DNA of 64,000 nt from Snuella sedimenti (GTDB lineage Bacteria; Bacteroidota; Bacteroidia; Flavobacteriales; Flavobacteriaceae), in assembly GCF_016428595.1 (NCBI RefSeq), contig NZ_JAELVQ010000001.1, positions 366,902 to 430,901 on the forward strand, read 5' to 3'. Within the stretch, counting starts at the first letter, position 1. Every line of letters starts with the position of its first letter. The translations under genes were made by a program, and so were the position numbers. Below, one piece after another: positions 44,730 to 55,089 of the stretch. A model generated the notes under the pieces. It was given only the letters and a program-made list of their open reading frames with translations. It was not told where the DNA came from and ran no database searches.

Positions 44730-45503
44730 TTAAATATTACTTTCAATTAATTGTGTAAGTGTGATAAATTCTTGAACACTTAATTGTTCGGGACGTTTGC
44801 CAAATATAACATTTGCTTTTAAATTATCTGACAAATTAAATATTTTTAAACTGTTACGAATTGTTTTTCTACGCTGTTGAAAAGCTGTTTTAACGACTTT
44901 AAAAAACAGTACCTCATCACATGGCAAAGTATACTCTCTTTTTCTAATAAGTCGCAAAACACCTGAATCTACTTTTGGTGGCGGATTGAAAACAGAAGGT
45001 GGTACAGTAAATAAATATTCGGCATCATAGAATGCCTGTACCAAAACGGATAAAATACCGTATACTTTACTTCCTTCTTTAGAGCAAATGCGTTGTGCTA
45101 CTTCCTTTTGGAACATCCCTGAAAACTCTGGAATTTGATTCCGCATTTCTAGCGTCTTAAAAACAATTTGGGTTGAAATATTATACGGAAAGTTCCCTAT
45201 AATAGCAAAGGGTTCTCCCTTAAAAACGGCGTTAAGGTCGTATCTTAAGAAATCTTTTTCTATAACCCTGGAAGCCAGATTTAAATAGTTTGCCTGTAAA
45301 TATGCAACCGACTCGGTATCAATTTCTATAACATAGGTAGCCACTGGCTTTTTAAGTAGATACTTGGTTAACACCCCCATACCCGGTCCAATCTCTAAAA
45401 CTGCTTGGTATCCATTTAATGTTAGGGTGTCTGCTATATCTTGAGCGATGCTTTCATCGTTCAAAAAATGTTGCCCTAAATGTTTCTTTGCTCTTACAGT
45501 CAT
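44730..45503 (-). CDS. rsmA: 16S rRNA dimethyladenosine transferase RsmA/KsgA
   Basis: RsmA dimethylates two adjacent adenosines near the 3' end of 16S rRNA during 30S assembly. The 257-residue protein has HLGQHFLND at the N-terminus, the SAM motif [16 protein letters not shown] near 36-51, the catalytic NFPYNIST and [13 protein letters not shown] near the C-terminal domain. It lies between the DUF4286 gene and mgtE in an operon. Confidence 0.97.
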   Translation of the reverse strand: MTVRAKKHLGQHFLNDESIAQDIADTLTLNGYQAVLEIGPGMGVLTKYLLKKPVATYVIEIDTESVAYLQANYLNLASRVIEKDFLRYDLNAVFKGEPFAIIGNFPYNISTQIVFKTLEMRNQIPEFSGMFQKEVAQRICSKEGSKVYGILSVLVQAFYDAEYLFTVPPSVFNPPPKVDSGVLRLIRKREYTLPCDEVLFFKVVKTAFQQRRKTIRNSLKIFNLSDNLKANVIFGKRPEQLSVQEFITLTQLIESNI

Positions 45504-45546
45504 TCGTGATTTATTAGGTAATGTTAACTTTGGATTCCGATTAATC

Positions 45547-45870
45547 TTATTTAAAATTCACCGTATATTCATCAATAATCTCCAGCTCGGTTCTAAAAGC
45601 TAGCATTTTATCGGCGAATTTTTTAAGTCCTTCATTTCGTAATCGATCGGCATCTTCTTTATAATAAGCATCCAAAGCTGCACGTGAATAGGATCGGTAC
45701 TGAATGGAATAAGTAACCCCTCCCATGTCTTCTTCTACCAATACCCTGGTTAATTTTGCATCTTTAAACTTCCCTGTAGCCAATACTTGTGGGATATGCT
45801 CTTTTATCCAAATCAGCCATTCGTCATGGATAGATTCGTCTACATTTATAGTTACATTATATATATACAT
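45547..45870 (-). CDS. DUF4286 family protein
   Basis: This 107-residue Bacteroidota protein opens [19 protein letters not shown] and ends [16 protein letters not shown]. It has a ferredoxin-like dimeric alpha-beta barrel pattern ([15 protein letters not shown] and [19 protein letters not shown]). Its function is unknown. It precedes rsmA by 43 bases and is probably cotranscribed, a common flavobacterial arrangement. Confidence 0.9.
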   Translation of the reverse strand: MYIYNVTINVDESIHDEWLIWIKEHIPQVLATGKFKDAKLTRVLVEEDMGGVTYSIQYRSYSRAALDAYYKEDADRLRNEGLKKFADKMLAFRTELEIIDEYTVNFK

Positions 45871-45959
45871 GGTAATTCTAAATAATGGTATTGGTAAAAA
45901 ACCTATGAATTATTATTTATCGTTTTGCAAATAACCGAAGTTTATGCTACTATCGCAAG

Positions 45960-47741
45960 CTAATTGATCATATCTCCACGCAAAGCTCTATATTTCCTTC
46001 TAGCCTCCACAAAATAAATACTATCTGCGTGATTAAAAATGATCTGTTCGTACAAAGCTTTTGCTTTTTCCGGTTCTTTAAAATAATTCACATAAATGTC
46101 TGCTAATCTAAAATAGGCATCATCTATCAAAATACCTTCACGATAATTAGCAATAATAGCCTGGTAATTGGCCTCTGCTTTATCAAATTGCTTCTTCTTT
46201 TCAAATAATTGGCCTTGCTTGTACAAAGCCTGAGCAATAATTGGTTCTGTTTTATGCGCTTCTAATATATTATCCAATATGCGTATTGCTTCATCGTCTC
46301 TATTTTGAAAAGCTAATAAATCGGCTTTAGCATAAAGCTTTAAAGCCGTTTGTAATGAATCTTCATACTTATTATCCGAAATAAGTAATTTTAAATCCAG
46401 TGCGTCGTTAGCAATAAGTTGCGACGTTGATGCCTTTAAAATTTTAAGTTGTGATTCTGCCCATTTAAAATCGCCTTTGTAATAACTTGTTTTTGCTACT
46501 TTAAAACGCGCCAACTGTGAGATGGTACTGTTTTTTAAATTCCGCTGAATTTGTGTGTAATATATTAACGCATTATTGAATTTTTCCTGTAATACCAGAA
46601 TGTCACCCAATTCTAACTTAATCTCTGCCTGTTGTAATTTTGTTAAGGGCAAGTCTAAAGTGTTCTTTAAAAACACTGTCGCTTTATCGGCTTCATTTCT
46701 GTAGAATGCTAAAAAATGGGCGTAAGCAATTTGCAATTTAAAGGTTTGGGGCAAATTCCCGTATTCTTTAAATATATTTAAATACTTTTCTGCAATAACA
46801 CCGTAGTTGTCCTTATCACTAATTTTCGTTTCTAATTGCAATAAATTATAATGGGCTTCTAGTAATGTATCGGTATCTTGAGCTGTGTTTATTATAAACT
46901 CAAATATCTCCTTTGTTACGTCTATTTTATTCTCCCCCGAAGCAATAAGTGCTAATTCTTCTATTCTATTTAAACTCTCTGGCTGTCGGTTAAAAATAGC
47001 ACGTTCTTGAATAAAGGCTTTTTTATAATCCTTTTGTTGGACAAACAACCAACTTAGCATATCATTCCACACTAAATTGGGTGCTTGCTGTATGTTTTTA
47101 AGCAAAATTTTACGGAGCAATATGTTATTTTCATTTGTACTGTCTTCACTTATAAAATCATTAATAGCACGCTTAACATTACCCAATGCTATCGGATTGG
47201 AAGCTACAAACCCCATATAGCTATAAAACATTTTTTCGATGTTACCCTGCTCTCCATAAATTTGGGCTACTTGTAGACTAAAATTGAATTCAGGTTTTAA
47301 CTGCATTGCTTTTTCATAAACAACAATCGCTTGGTCCAAAAGCGTATGATTTTGAAAACTACGTGCTACAGAAAACGCATAATTGGCATTTGTATCCAAA
47401 CTAGCAATCGCTTTGTTATAATTTGTGGTTGCGGCATCCAGGTCGCCTTTAAGTTCATGGTTATACCCGAGTTCTACAAGCAGAGCTGGATACTTAATAC
47501 GTTCCATCACTTTTAATATAAATGCTTCGGCTTCATTATATTGCTCTAATTGCTGATGGGTTTTAATAATTTGATTTACATAATTGAAATTAGTAGAGGC
47601 TTGGGCATACAACTTTTTATACTCATACAAGGCTTTTTCAAAATCACCATTTTTAAAATATTCTTTTGCAAGCAAATCGTCCTGCGAAAACGCAGAAGCA
47701 CTTATAAAAATGAATATAATAAAAAGGCGTTTCAAGCACAT
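45960..47741 (-). CDS. Secreted TPR-repeat protein
   Basis: The 593-residue protein begins with a signal peptide (MCLKRLFIIFIFISASAFSQ) and consists of many TPR-like helix pairs: LAKEYFKNGDFEKALYEYKK, YALGNVKRAIND-like and a C-terminal QALYKQGQLFEKKKQFDKAE with DDAYFRLADIYVNYFKEPEK. I start at 47741 because the longer frame to 47822 has no signal. It is likely periplasmic, acting as a scaffold. It is an ortholog type common in flavobacteria, sited beside DUF4286-rsmA-mgtE. Confidence 0.85.
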   Translation of the reverse strand: MCLKRLFIIFIFISASAFSQDDLLAKEYFKNGDFEKALYEYKKLYAQASTNFNYVNQIIKTHQQLEQYNEAEAFILKVMERIKYPALLVELGYNHELKGDLDAATTNYNKAIASLDTNANYAFSVARSFQNHTLLDQAIVVYEKAMQLKPEFNFSLQVAQIYGEQGNIEKMFYSYMGFVASNPIALGNVKRAINDFISEDSTNENNILLRKILLKNIQQAPNLVWNDMLSWLFVQQKDYKKAFIQERAIFNRQPESLNRIEELALIASGENKIDVTKEIFEFIINTAQDTDTLLEAHYNLLQLETKISDKDNYGVIAEKYLNIFKEYGNLPQTFKLQIAYAHFLAFYRNEADKATVFLKNTLDLPLTKLQQAEIKLELGDILVLQEKFNNALIYYTQIQRNLKNSTISQLARFKVAKTSYYKGDFKWAESQLKILKASTSQLIANDALDLKLLISDNKYEDSLQTALKLYAKADLLAFQNRDDEAIRILDNILEAHKTEPIIAQALYKQGQLFEKKKQFDKAEANYQAIIANYREGILIDDAYFRLADIYVNYFKEPEKAKALYEQIIFNHADSIYFVEARRKYRALRGDMIN

Positions 47742-48172
47742 ACATCTTATATAATTCAGGTAACAGAATTGTTTTAGAAGTAAATTCATTCTGGTTACCA
47801 TTTCCAAAATCAATATCAACAAATAAATACGCCTTATAAGGCTTTTTATTGAATTGATTTAAACTTTTACAAATTGGCTAAAAAATTGCCAGTTTGCACC
47901 CATACTTTGTCTTTTTATCGTCACGTTGCCCTACTATGCGACTCAAAAAAGCCTTCATCTGGTCACAAACCCATCAATTTTCGCTTCAGTCCAAAAAGTT
48001 TAAACCTCTTCATTATGTAAATATAACAAATGTGTTCTGGAGCGTATATAAAAAATGCCCGAATTTGCATTCGGGCATTTACCAACCAAAATAAATGTCC
48101 AATTAATTACCGTTAATTAAAAACGATATAATTACTCGATTGGGGACAGTAACTTTAAAATAGAGTTGAATT
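47742..48172. other. Intergenic region with repeat copy 2 and hairpins
   Basis: It contains a GCCTTATAAGGC palindrome followed by TTTTTA (47831-47848), the second copy (minus strand) of the dispersed repeat whose first copy is at 16-73 (47905-47959), and a terminator at 48053-48080. A plus-strand reading frame across 47894-48094 is considered spurious because it lies in the repeat. Confidence 0.45.
48053..48080 (-). terminator. Terminator after the 40-residue gene
   Basis: AAATGCCCGAA and TTCGGGCATTT form an 11-bp stem around a 6-base loop; on the minus strand it is followed by a T-run. It lies about 90 bases past the stop of the small gene at 48173-48295. Confidence 0.75.
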
Positions 48173-48295
48173 TTACTTACTTACTATCGCTGTTATTTTG
48201 TTTTCAGGTTTGGAAATATCAAAATCTGAAAACAAAACTTTACCCGCAATAAACACCAAAGCAATCAAAAGTACTATGCGTTTAACATTCTTCAT
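48173..48295 (-). CDS. 40-residue membrane or secreted microprotein
   Basis: On the minus strand, ATG at 48295 opens 40 codons ending at the TAA at 48173-48175. The product, MKNVKRIVLLIALVFIAGKV followed by LFSDFDISKPENKITAIVSK, has one hydrophobic segment after basic residues and a short polar tail. I recognise no family. It lies 157 bases downstream of serS in the same direction, and a terminator follows it, which supports real transcription. Confidence 0.5.
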   Translation of the reverse strand: MKNVKRIVLLIALVFIAGKVLFSDFDISKPENKITAIVSK

Positions 48296-48451
48296 GGTAG
48301 GCTAGGTTTAGATTTGATATAGCTAAATACTAAAATATAATTCTAAACACAAAAGAAATGACCACAAAATCGCCAAACAGCAATCATTTTATGCTTTTAA
48401 TCGATAAAAATAAACAAAAACAATTAAAAAAGAAAGTTTAAACTTACATTT

Positions 48452-49723
48452 TTAATTAATCTTTGAAAATCCAGTATAAGACTGTAGAGCCTCTGGAATT
48501 AAAATTCCATCTTCTGTTTGGTAGTTTTCCAATATACCTGCAAGAACACGTGGTAATGCCAAAGCACTTCCGTTTAAGGTATGTGCCAACTCATTTTTAC
48601 CATTATTATTTTTAAAACGCAGTTTCAAACGGTTAGCTTGGAAAGTTTCAAAATTAGACACCGAAGAAATCTCCAACCATCTGTCTTGTGCAGTAGAGAA
48701 TACTTCAAAATCGTATGTTAAAGCTGAAGTAAATCCTAAATCACCACCGCAAAGCCTTAATATTCTATATGGTAATTTTAGGTCCTGCAAAATAGACTTT
48801 ACGTGGTTTACCATACCATCTAAAGCATTGTAAGATTGTGAAGGGTGCTCTACCCGTAAAATTTCAACCTTATCAAATTGATGCAACCTATTTAATCCTC
48901 TTACATGCGCACCGTAACTTCCGGCTTCACGACGAAAGCAAGGTGTATATCCTGTAATAGCAATAGGTAAATCATTTTCATTTAACAGTGTATCTCTAAA
49001 AATATTAGTTCCCGGAACTTCGGCTGTGGGGATTAAATACAAATTATCTTCTGTAACATGGTACATTTGCCCTTCTTTATCTGGCAATTGTCCCGTCCCA
49101 AAACCTGAAGCTTCGTTCACCAAATGTGGTAATTGGTATTCGGTATAGCCTGCAGCAGTATTCTTATCTAAAAAATAAGCAATTAACGCTCTTTGCAATC
49201 TGGCTCCTTTACCTTTATAAACAGGAAACCCAGCTCCTGTAATCTTATTACCAAGTTCAAAATCTATAATATCATACTTCTTAGCCAATTCCCAATGCGG
49301 TAAAGCACCTTCGTGCAATACAGGAATATCACCTTCTCGATAAACCTCTTCGTTATCTTCATCGGTATTTCCCGAAGGAACTATTTCATTAGGTACATTG
49401 GGTATTTTATAAAGTAGTTCACTTAGTGCTTCCACCGTAGCATTAAGCGATTCGTTAAGTTCTTTTGTTTGTTCTTTTAACTGACTTGTCTTCTTTTTTA
49501 AAAGATTTGCCTTTTCTACTTCTCCCGATTTGTATAAACCGCCAATTTCTTTAGATAATGTGTTTAACTCGGCAAGCGTATTGTCCAACTCTGTTTGCAT
49601 CCGCCTTCTGTCTTCATCTAAACCAATAACATCGTCAATCATCTTGGACGCATCAATATTTCGCTTAGCCAATCTGGCGATTACTAAATCTTTATGTTCT
49701 CTTATAAAAGGGACTTGTAACAT
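48452..49723 (-). CDS. serS: Seryl-tRNA synthetase
   Basis: This 423-residue class-II synthetase charges tRNA-Ser. The N-terminal coiled coil is at residues 25-110. Motif 2 appears as TGYTPCFRREAGSYG, motif 3 as NGSALALPRVLAGILENYQ, and serine-binding LPHLVNEASGFGTGQLP and TAEVP are clear. Monocistronic; its upstream gene ribF starts divergently in terminator-free sequence. Confidence 0.97.
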   Translation of the reverse strand: MLQVPFIREHKDLVIARLAKRNIDASKMIDDVIGLDEDRRRMQTELDNTLAELNTLSKEIGGLYKSGEVEKANLLKKKTSQLKEQTKELNESLNATVEALSELLYKIPNVPNEIVPSGNTDEDNEEVYREGDIPVLHEGALPHWELAKKYDIIDFELGNKITGAGFPVYKGKGARLQRALIAYFLDKNTAAGYTEYQLPHLVNEASGFGTGQLPDKEGQMYHVTEDNLYLIPTAEVPGTNIFRDTLLNENDLPIAITGYTPCFRREAGSYGAHVRGLNRLHQFDKVEILRVEHPSQSYNALDGMVNHVKSILQDLKLPYRILRLCGGDLGFTSALTYDFEVFSTAQDRWLEISSVSNFETFQANRLKLRFKNNNGKNELAHTLNGSALALPRVLAGILENYQTEDGILIPEALQSYTGFSKIN

Positions 49724-49855
49724 AGTTGAAATTTTTAAGCCACAAATTTAGGGAATTACTAAAACATTCGGTTGTCTTTCGCAGGTAAAATCTACAAAGA
49801 TTATTTCTCATAACACATTAAACAAATCACAATAAAAACAAACTTTTCGTTTTAG

Positions 49856-50791
49856 TTAAATACAGTGTTTGGCAATGTATGCTAATGCTATTTCTTTGTC
49901 TTTTAGCAGCTGTGTTTTTAAATCATCTATCGATTCGAACTTTTGTTCATCACGCAAGCGATGTAATATAGATACCTTAATTTTATGATTGTAAATATCA
50001 TCATTAAAATTAAAAAAATGCACTTCAATAGTTTCTTTATCACCTTGAACCGTTGGATTCATTCCAATATTCATCATGCCATAAAGCTTCTCGCCATTTA
50101 TGGTTGTCATTACCACATAAGCTCCATATTTAGGGATAAGTTTATAAGGTTCTTCTATATGGATATTGGCAGTAGGAAACTCAAATTGTCTACCCAAGCC
50201 CTTACCTTTAACCACTATACCGGTAAGCATGAATTTATACCCTAAAAAGGCATTTACTTTAGCAATGTCTCCAGCGTTCAAAGCCTTTCTTATTTTAGTG
50301 GAACTAACGGCAACATCATCAATATCTTGGGCAGAAATCTCTTCTACTTCAAAGCCGTATACATCACCAAAGGCTTTCATATCTTCAATACTAGCATTCC
50401 TATTCCTTCCAAATCTATGATCGTATCCTATAATTACTTTTTTAGCCCGTAGTTTATCTACCAATATTTGCTTAACAAAGTCTTCTGCCGACAAACGCGA
50501 AAACTCGGGGGTAAACTTTTGAATAATTAGGTAGTCTAAACCTAAAGTTTCCAAGATTTCTCGACGCTCATCAATAGTGTTTATAAGCTTTATATTTGTA
50601 TCGGTTTGCAATACCATTCGTGGATGCGGAAAAAATGTTAATATAACCGATCGCAATCCATCTTGTTTTGCTGTTTTTATTAAACGCTTAACTATTTTTT
50701 GATGTCCCATATGTACCCCATCAAAAGTTCCAATAGTTACAATTGTAGGCACATCTGGTGTATATGATTCAATATTTATAACGTTCCCCAT
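49856..50791 (-). CDS. ribF: Bifunctional riboflavin kinase/FAD synthetase
   Basis: The 311-residue enzyme makes FMN and then FAD. The N-terminal adenylyltransferase domain has TIGTFDGVHMGHQKIVKRL near 18-36 and GYDHRFGRN; the C-terminal kinase domain has GRQFEFPTANI, GAYVVMTTINGEKLYGMMNIG and GTIE-type IEVHFFNFNDDIYNHKIKV. Length and order are normal for bacteria. Divergent from the metalloprotease gene. Confidence 0.97.
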   Translation of the reverse strand: MGNVINIESYTPDVPTIVTIGTFDGVHMGHQKIVKRLIKTAKQDGLRSVILTFFPHPRMVLQTDTNIKLINTIDERREILETLGLDYLIIQKFTPEFSRLSAEDFVKQILVDKLRAKKVIIGYDHRFGRNRNASIEDMKAFGDVYGFEVEEISAQDIDDVAVSSTKIRKALNAGDIAKVNAFLGYKFMLTGIVVKGKGLGRQFEFPTANIHIEEPYKLIPKYGAYVVMTTINGEKLYGMMNIGMNPTVQGDKETIEVHFFNFNDDIYNHKIKVSILHRLRDEQKFESIDDLKTQLLKDKEIALAYIAKHCI

Positions 50792-50870
50792 AAATCAGGT
50801 TAAATTGCCAGTTTCATTAAAATAAATTAGCTTTGTTTGGCAAGTATTAGAATTGCCCTAAAAAAAATTT

Positions 50871-53714
50871 ATGAAAACAAAACTACATTATGTTTTGTCA
50901 ATGACAATGCTTTTGTTAAGCTTTTCGGCTTTGGCACAAAATTCTTCATGGAAAAAAATCCAATCGGTTAAAAATCCTGAAAATTTATCAAAATTTCATT
51001 TAAACAAAAACAAAGTCCAATTATTTGAACTCAACTTACCTTTACTAAAAAAAAATATGGCTTCTGCAACAAAACGTGGCAGCAATACAAAGCAACGTTA
51101 TACAACCGTTTCCGTTCCAGTTTCGGCCGATACTTTTGAAACATTTAAAATTTATGAAACCTCCACGCTGTCACCTAGTTTGGCTGCCAAATTCCCCGAT
51201 ATTAAATCGTATACAGGTGTAAGCATAAACAATCCTAAAATACGATTGCGCATGAGCGCATCACCCCACGGTATTCAAACCATGATTTCCAATACCGATA
51301 AGCCTTATGTGTTCATGCAACCTGTTAGCAAAGGATCTAATCAATATGTATTGTACGACAAAGAATCAAAAACAAATGGTACAGGAACGTTTAAATGTGC
51401 TGCTCTTGAATCCCTAAATACAAGTTTCAATAAAACCGGACAATTGGCCAAAATAAATGACGAAGGTGGCGCCAATGACCAAACCTTACGTAAATTTAGA
51501 TTAGCGGTTTCTACAACAGCCGAATATACGGCATATCATGATGATGGATTTGGAGGAAACGGTAATGCAGTTGCAGATGCTTTAGCTGCCATAAATGCTA
51601 CAATAACAAGGGTAAATGAAGTATTTGAAACAGATATGGCTATAACTTTTGAGCTAGTAGACGCTACCCAATTAATTTATACAGATGCAGCTACAGACCC
51701 GTATTCTGATGCAGATATTGGAGTGCATGATGACAACGTTAACAATCTTAATGGATGGAGCTTACAACTTCAAAAAACCTTAAGTGATGAAATTGGAAAC
51801 GCCGCATACGATATCGGACATTTATTTGGTGCTAGTGGAGGCGGTGGCAACGCAGGATGCTTAGGATGTGTTTGCAGGGACGACAATATTAGTATAGACA
51901 CCGATAAGAATAAAGGAGCTGCTTATACCTCACCTGCTGATGAAATTCCCGAAGGCGACACGTTCGACCTTAATTTTGTAGCCCATGAGATAGGTCATCA
52001 AATGGGAGCCAACCACACTTGGGCTTTTGATACTGAAGGTTCAGGAGTAAATTCCGAACCTGGCAGTGGCTCAACCATTATGGCATATGCTGGTATTACT
52101 GGATCTGATGACATACAGAATGACAGTGACCCTTATTTCCATTACCACAGTATCAGACAAATTTTGGATAATATTTTAAATAACAGAACCTGTTGGCAAA
52201 ATAACTCTGTTTACAACCCTGGCAATATCACAAACAACCCTCCAATTGCTGATGCAGGCAATAACTATACTATTCCAGCTGGCACTCCCTATATGTTAAT
52301 TGGTTCGGCTAGCGATGCTGATGGTAGTGATGTGCTCACTTATTGTTGGGAACAAACCGATAGTGGTGAAGTAGATTACGTAAATTTTGGCCCTACACTA
52401 GCTAGCGGCCCTATGAATCGTTCTTTACTTCCCAATAGTTCTCCTATAAGATATATACCAAGACTGAGCAGTGTTTTAGAGGGTAACATTACACAAAGCA
52501 ACCCGGGGCTAGGAAGCGACTGGGAAACGGTAGCAACTGTAGACCGAACTTTAAACTGGGCCTTAACTGTCCGTGACAGGAATCCATCGAATCCAACGGA
52601 AGCTCAAAGCAGTTTTGACACCATGCAAATTCAAGTAGTAGACGGTACTGTAGAAAACCCTGTAGGCCCCTTTCAGATAACATCGCAAACAGCAACAGGG
52701 ATTAGCTGGTCACAAGGTGAAACTATAGAAATTACTTGGGATGTTGCCGGCACCAATGCCAATGGCATTAACACTTCACAGGTAGACATCTTATTATCTA
52801 CCGATGGTGGTCTAACCTTCCCGACAACACTAGCTAACAATATTGCCAACGATGGATCACAAAATATTATCGTACCTAATACTGCTGCTCCTTTTTGCAG
52901 GGTCATGGTAAAGCCTGTAAATAATATTTACTACTCGGTAAACCCTGTTGATTTTGCCATAGGTTATACAGTAACCACTACCTGTAATCAGCAATTTATC
53001 TCAAATTCCAATTTAAATGTATCGATTCCTGATGGCACTGGAGAAAATCAAGCTGGCCCTTCAGTATCTAGTACCATTAATGTACCAACTTCTGGTATTA
53101 TTAGTGATATTAAAGTTAATGTTGACGTATCACATTCTTATATTGGCGACCTTACCGTAACATTAACCCATCCTAATAATACGACCACAGTACAATTGTG
53201 GGACAGAAATTGCAACGAAGATCCGAGTAACGAAGATTTTGATATTGTATTTGAGGATGGTGCTTCGGGTGTTGCTTGTAACACTCCAACCACTGGCACT
53301 TTCTCTCCTGCATCTCCTTTAAATGCCTTTAACAATCTGGACAGCGAAGGCGATTGGACACTTACTATAAACGATAATTACATAGGTGACACAGGTACTT
53401 TAAACGATTGGTATTTGGAATTCTGCACTACGACTACCACCCTTAACACCCCTAACTTTATTGGATTTGAAAATTTAAGGGTTTTTCCCAACCCAAATAA
53501 CGGAAGTTTTACAATAACAACAAATGCAGCAACTGAAAAGCCCATTAACGTATATGTTCACGACGTTCGCAGTCGACTTATTTACAACAAAACTTTTGAG
53601 AAATCGGAACTGTTTAGTGAAACGATCGATCTTGAAAATGCACTAACGGGAATGTACATTTTAACGGTAAGTAATGCCAAACATAAAACTGTAAAAAAGA
53701 TCATTGTTGAATAA
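50871..53714 (+). CDS. Secreted reprolysin-like zinc metalloprotease, T9SS cargo
   Basis: The 947-residue protein has a signal peptide (cleavage near residue 22), a propeptide, and an M12B-like protease domain (about residues 190-440) with the zinc motif AHEIGHQMGANH (H372, E373, H376, H382) and the Met-turn MAYAGIT. It also has Fn3/Ig-like segments, a proprotein convertase P-domain (about 720-865) and a C-terminal T9SS type A sorting domain (VFPNPNNGSFTI to VKKIIVE). It is expected to be secreted by type IX secretion, possibly attached to the surface, and to degrade proteins. Divergent from ribF. Confidence 0.92.
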   Translation: MKTKLHYVLSMTMLLLSFSALAQNSSWKKIQSVKNPENLSKFHLNKNKVQLFELNLPLLKKNMASATKRGSNTKQRYTTVSVPVSADTFETFKIYETSTLSPSLAAKFPDIKSYTGVSINNPKIRLRMSASPHGIQTMISNTDKPYVFMQPVSKGSNQYVLYDKESKTNGTGTFKCAALESLNTSFNKTGQLAKINDEGGANDQTLRKFRLAVSTTAEYTAYHDDGFGGNGNAVADALAAINATITRVNEVFETDMAITFELVDATQLIYTDAATDPYSDADIGVHDDNVNNLNGWSLQLQKTLSDEIGNAAYDIGHLFGASGGGGNAGCLGCVCRDDNISIDTDKNKGAAYTSPADEIPEGDTFDLNFVAHEIGHQMGANHTWAFDTEGSGVNSEPGSGSTIMAYAGITGSDDIQNDSDPYFHYHSIRQILDNILNNRTCWQNNSVYNPGNITNNPPIADAGNNYTIPAGTPYMLIGSASDADGSDVLTYCWEQTDSGEVDYVNFGPTLASGPMNRSLLPNSSPIRYIPRLSSVLEGNITQSNPGLGSDWETVATVDRTLNWALTVRDRNPSNPTEAQSSFDTMQIQVVDGTVENPVGPFQITSQTATGISWSQGETIEITWDVAGTNANGINTSQVDILLSTDGGLTFPTTLANNIANDGSQNIIVPNTAAPFCRVMVKPVNNIYYSVNPVDFAIGYTVTTTCNQQFISNSNLNVSIPDGTGENQAGPSVSSTINVPTSGIISDIKVNVDVSHSYIGDLTVTLTHPNNTTTVQLWDRNCNEDPSNEDFDIVFEDGASGVACNTPTTGTFSPASPLNAFNNLDSEGDWTLTINDNYIGDTGTLNDWYLEFCTTTTTLNTPNFIGFENLRVFPNPNNGSFTITTNAATEKPINVYVHDVRSRLIYNKTFEKSELFSETIDLENALTGMYILTVSNAKHKTVKKIIVE

Positions 53715-53734
53715 ATCTAAAACAATATCTCACT

Positions 53735-54367
53735 TTATTTTCCATTAAAAGTATTCATGGTAAGACTTGCTCCTGCCAGCACAAAGGACTTTATTAGTTT
53801 AACCGATTGGTCTAGGCGTTCTTCTAATTTTTCGGTTTCGTCTTCTCCCCATTCGCCTAGCACATAATCGACTTGCCTGCCCTTACTATATGCATTACTA
53901 ATACCAAACCGGAATCTGTTGTATTTAGTTGTTTGTAATTTATCCTGAATGTCTTTCAATCCATTATGTCCTCCATCACTCCCCTTTGCTTTTAACCGAA
54001 TACTTCCAAAAGGCAAGTTTAGGTCATCGGTAATCACCAATAAGTTCTCTAATGGTATTTTCTCTTTTGTTAACCAGTACAATACAGCCTTTCCACTTAA
54101 ATTCATGTAGGTACTTGGCTTTAATAAAACACAGGTTCGCCCTTTTATTTTATAGGTTGCAATGTCCCCCAGCTTTTGGGCCTCAAAGGATAAGTCTTCC
54201 TTACGCACCAAGTGATCTAATATTTTAAACCCAATATTGTGTCGTGTGTTAGCATACTTCTCGCCAATATTACCAAGGCCAACAATTAAGTATTTCTTCA
54301 TGGAATCGTGTTGTTCTAACGTGCCTTCTCTTTTACTCTTAAATAGATTTTTTAAAAACCGACACAT
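53735..54367 (-). CDS. pth: Peptidyl-tRNA hydrolase
   Basis: It releases peptides from peptidyl-tRNA. The 210-residue form (ATG at 54367, MCRFLKNLFKSKREG) has an N-terminal extension followed by KKYLIVGLGNIGEKYANTRH with the catalytic histidine, DDLNLPFGSIRLKAKGSDGG and GHNGLKDI. The frame opens at 54424, but that would place the start inside the rplY terminator, so I reject it; the ATG at 54301 (MKKYL) is a shorter option. It is the third gene of the prs-rplY-pth group. Confidence 0.92.
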   Translation of the reverse strand: MCRFLKNLFKSKREGTLEQHDSMKKYLIVGLGNIGEKYANTRHNIGFKILDHLVRKEDLSFEAQKLGDIATYKIKGRTCVLLKPSTYMNLSGKAVLYWLTKEKIPLENLLVITDDLNLPFGSIRLKAKGSDGGHNGLKDIQDKLQTTKYNRFRFGISNAYSKGRQVDYVLGEWGEDETEKLEERLDQSVKLIKSFVLAGASLTMNTFNGK

Positions 54368-54391
54368 AGTACATTTTTCTGTAAAAATAAA

Positions 54392-54420
54392 AAAGCATCC
54401 TGAATAATACAGAATGCTTT
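54392..54420 (-). terminator. Hairpin downstream of rplY
   Basis: AAAGCATCCTG (54392-54402) pairs with CAGAATGCTTT (54410-54420) with one mismatch, and on the minus strand a T-rich run follows. It lies 30 bases past the rplY stop and 25 bases before the pth ATG, and may partly separate rplY from pth. Confidence 0.75.
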
Positions 54421-54449
54421 CCATTATAATTATATGTTTAAGCAGTTGC

Positions 54450-55070
54450 TTACTCTGCTGCTGCTGGCGTTTCTGCTCCTGCAGTTGCTTCTACTTCTTC
54501 ATCTTCATCATCGTCATCTACAGATGTTCTAGAACGTCTTACTTGACAAACTACTGTGTTATCAGGATGCATAAACTTATACGCATCATTTTCTAAAGTA
54601 GTAACATAAAGTTTATGTCCTATACGTAATGGTGTGATATCAGCTTCGATAAAATCTGGCAAGTTAGCCGGTAAGGCTTTTACTCTTAAGCTACGTCTAT
54701 TTTTACGTAAAACACCACCATTTTTAACACCACGAGAGTTTCCAACGAAAGTTACTGGAATATCCATCGTTATTTCTTTATCTTCAAATAACTGATAGAA
54801 ATCTACATGTAAAATTCTATCTGTTACGGGGTGAAATTGAATATCCTGTAAAATAGCATTAAAGGTTTCACCACTTTCTAAAGCAATCACAACTGTATGC
54901 GCATTAGGCGTGTATACTAGTTTTGAGAAAGCTAATTCTGCCGAAGAGAAATGAACTGGCTTATCTCCTCCGTATAATACGCAAGGAACCTGACCAGCAT
55001 TACGTAAGGCTTTTGTTGCTTTTTTGCCCACGCTTTCTCTTTGAGATCCGTTGATTGTAATTGATTTCAT
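54450..55070 (-). CDS. rplY: Ribosomal protein L25/CTC
   Basis: The 206-residue CTC-type L25 binds 5S rRNA. The N-terminal L25 domain has [20 protein letters not shown] and [13 protein letters not shown]; the second TL5 domain follows ([19 protein letters not shown]). The C-terminus is an acidic, alanine-rich tail ([16 protein letters not shown]). It follows prs after 19 bases in the same operon. Confidence 0.95.
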   Translation of the reverse strand: MKSITINGSQRESVGKKATKALRNAGQVPCVLYGGDKPVHFSSAELAFSKLVYTPNAHTVVIALESGETFNAILQDIQFHPVTDRILHVDFYQLFEDKEITMDIPVTFVGNSRGVKNGGVLRKNRRSLRVKALPANLPDFIEADITPLRIGHKLYVTTLENDAYKFMHPDNTVVCQVRRSRTSVDDDDEDEEVEATAGAETPAAAE

Positions 55071-55089
55071 TTTAATTTATATTAAGTTA

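Noticed and set aside
47831..47848. GCCTTATAAGGC-T5 as a plus-strand terminator
   Set aside because: The 12-base palindrome has no plus-strand gene upstream, so a function as terminator is unsupported.
47894..48094. 66-aa plus-strand frame between TPR and small gene
   Set aside because: It overlaps the dispersed repeat and terminator and is antisense to the direction of the neighbouring genes.
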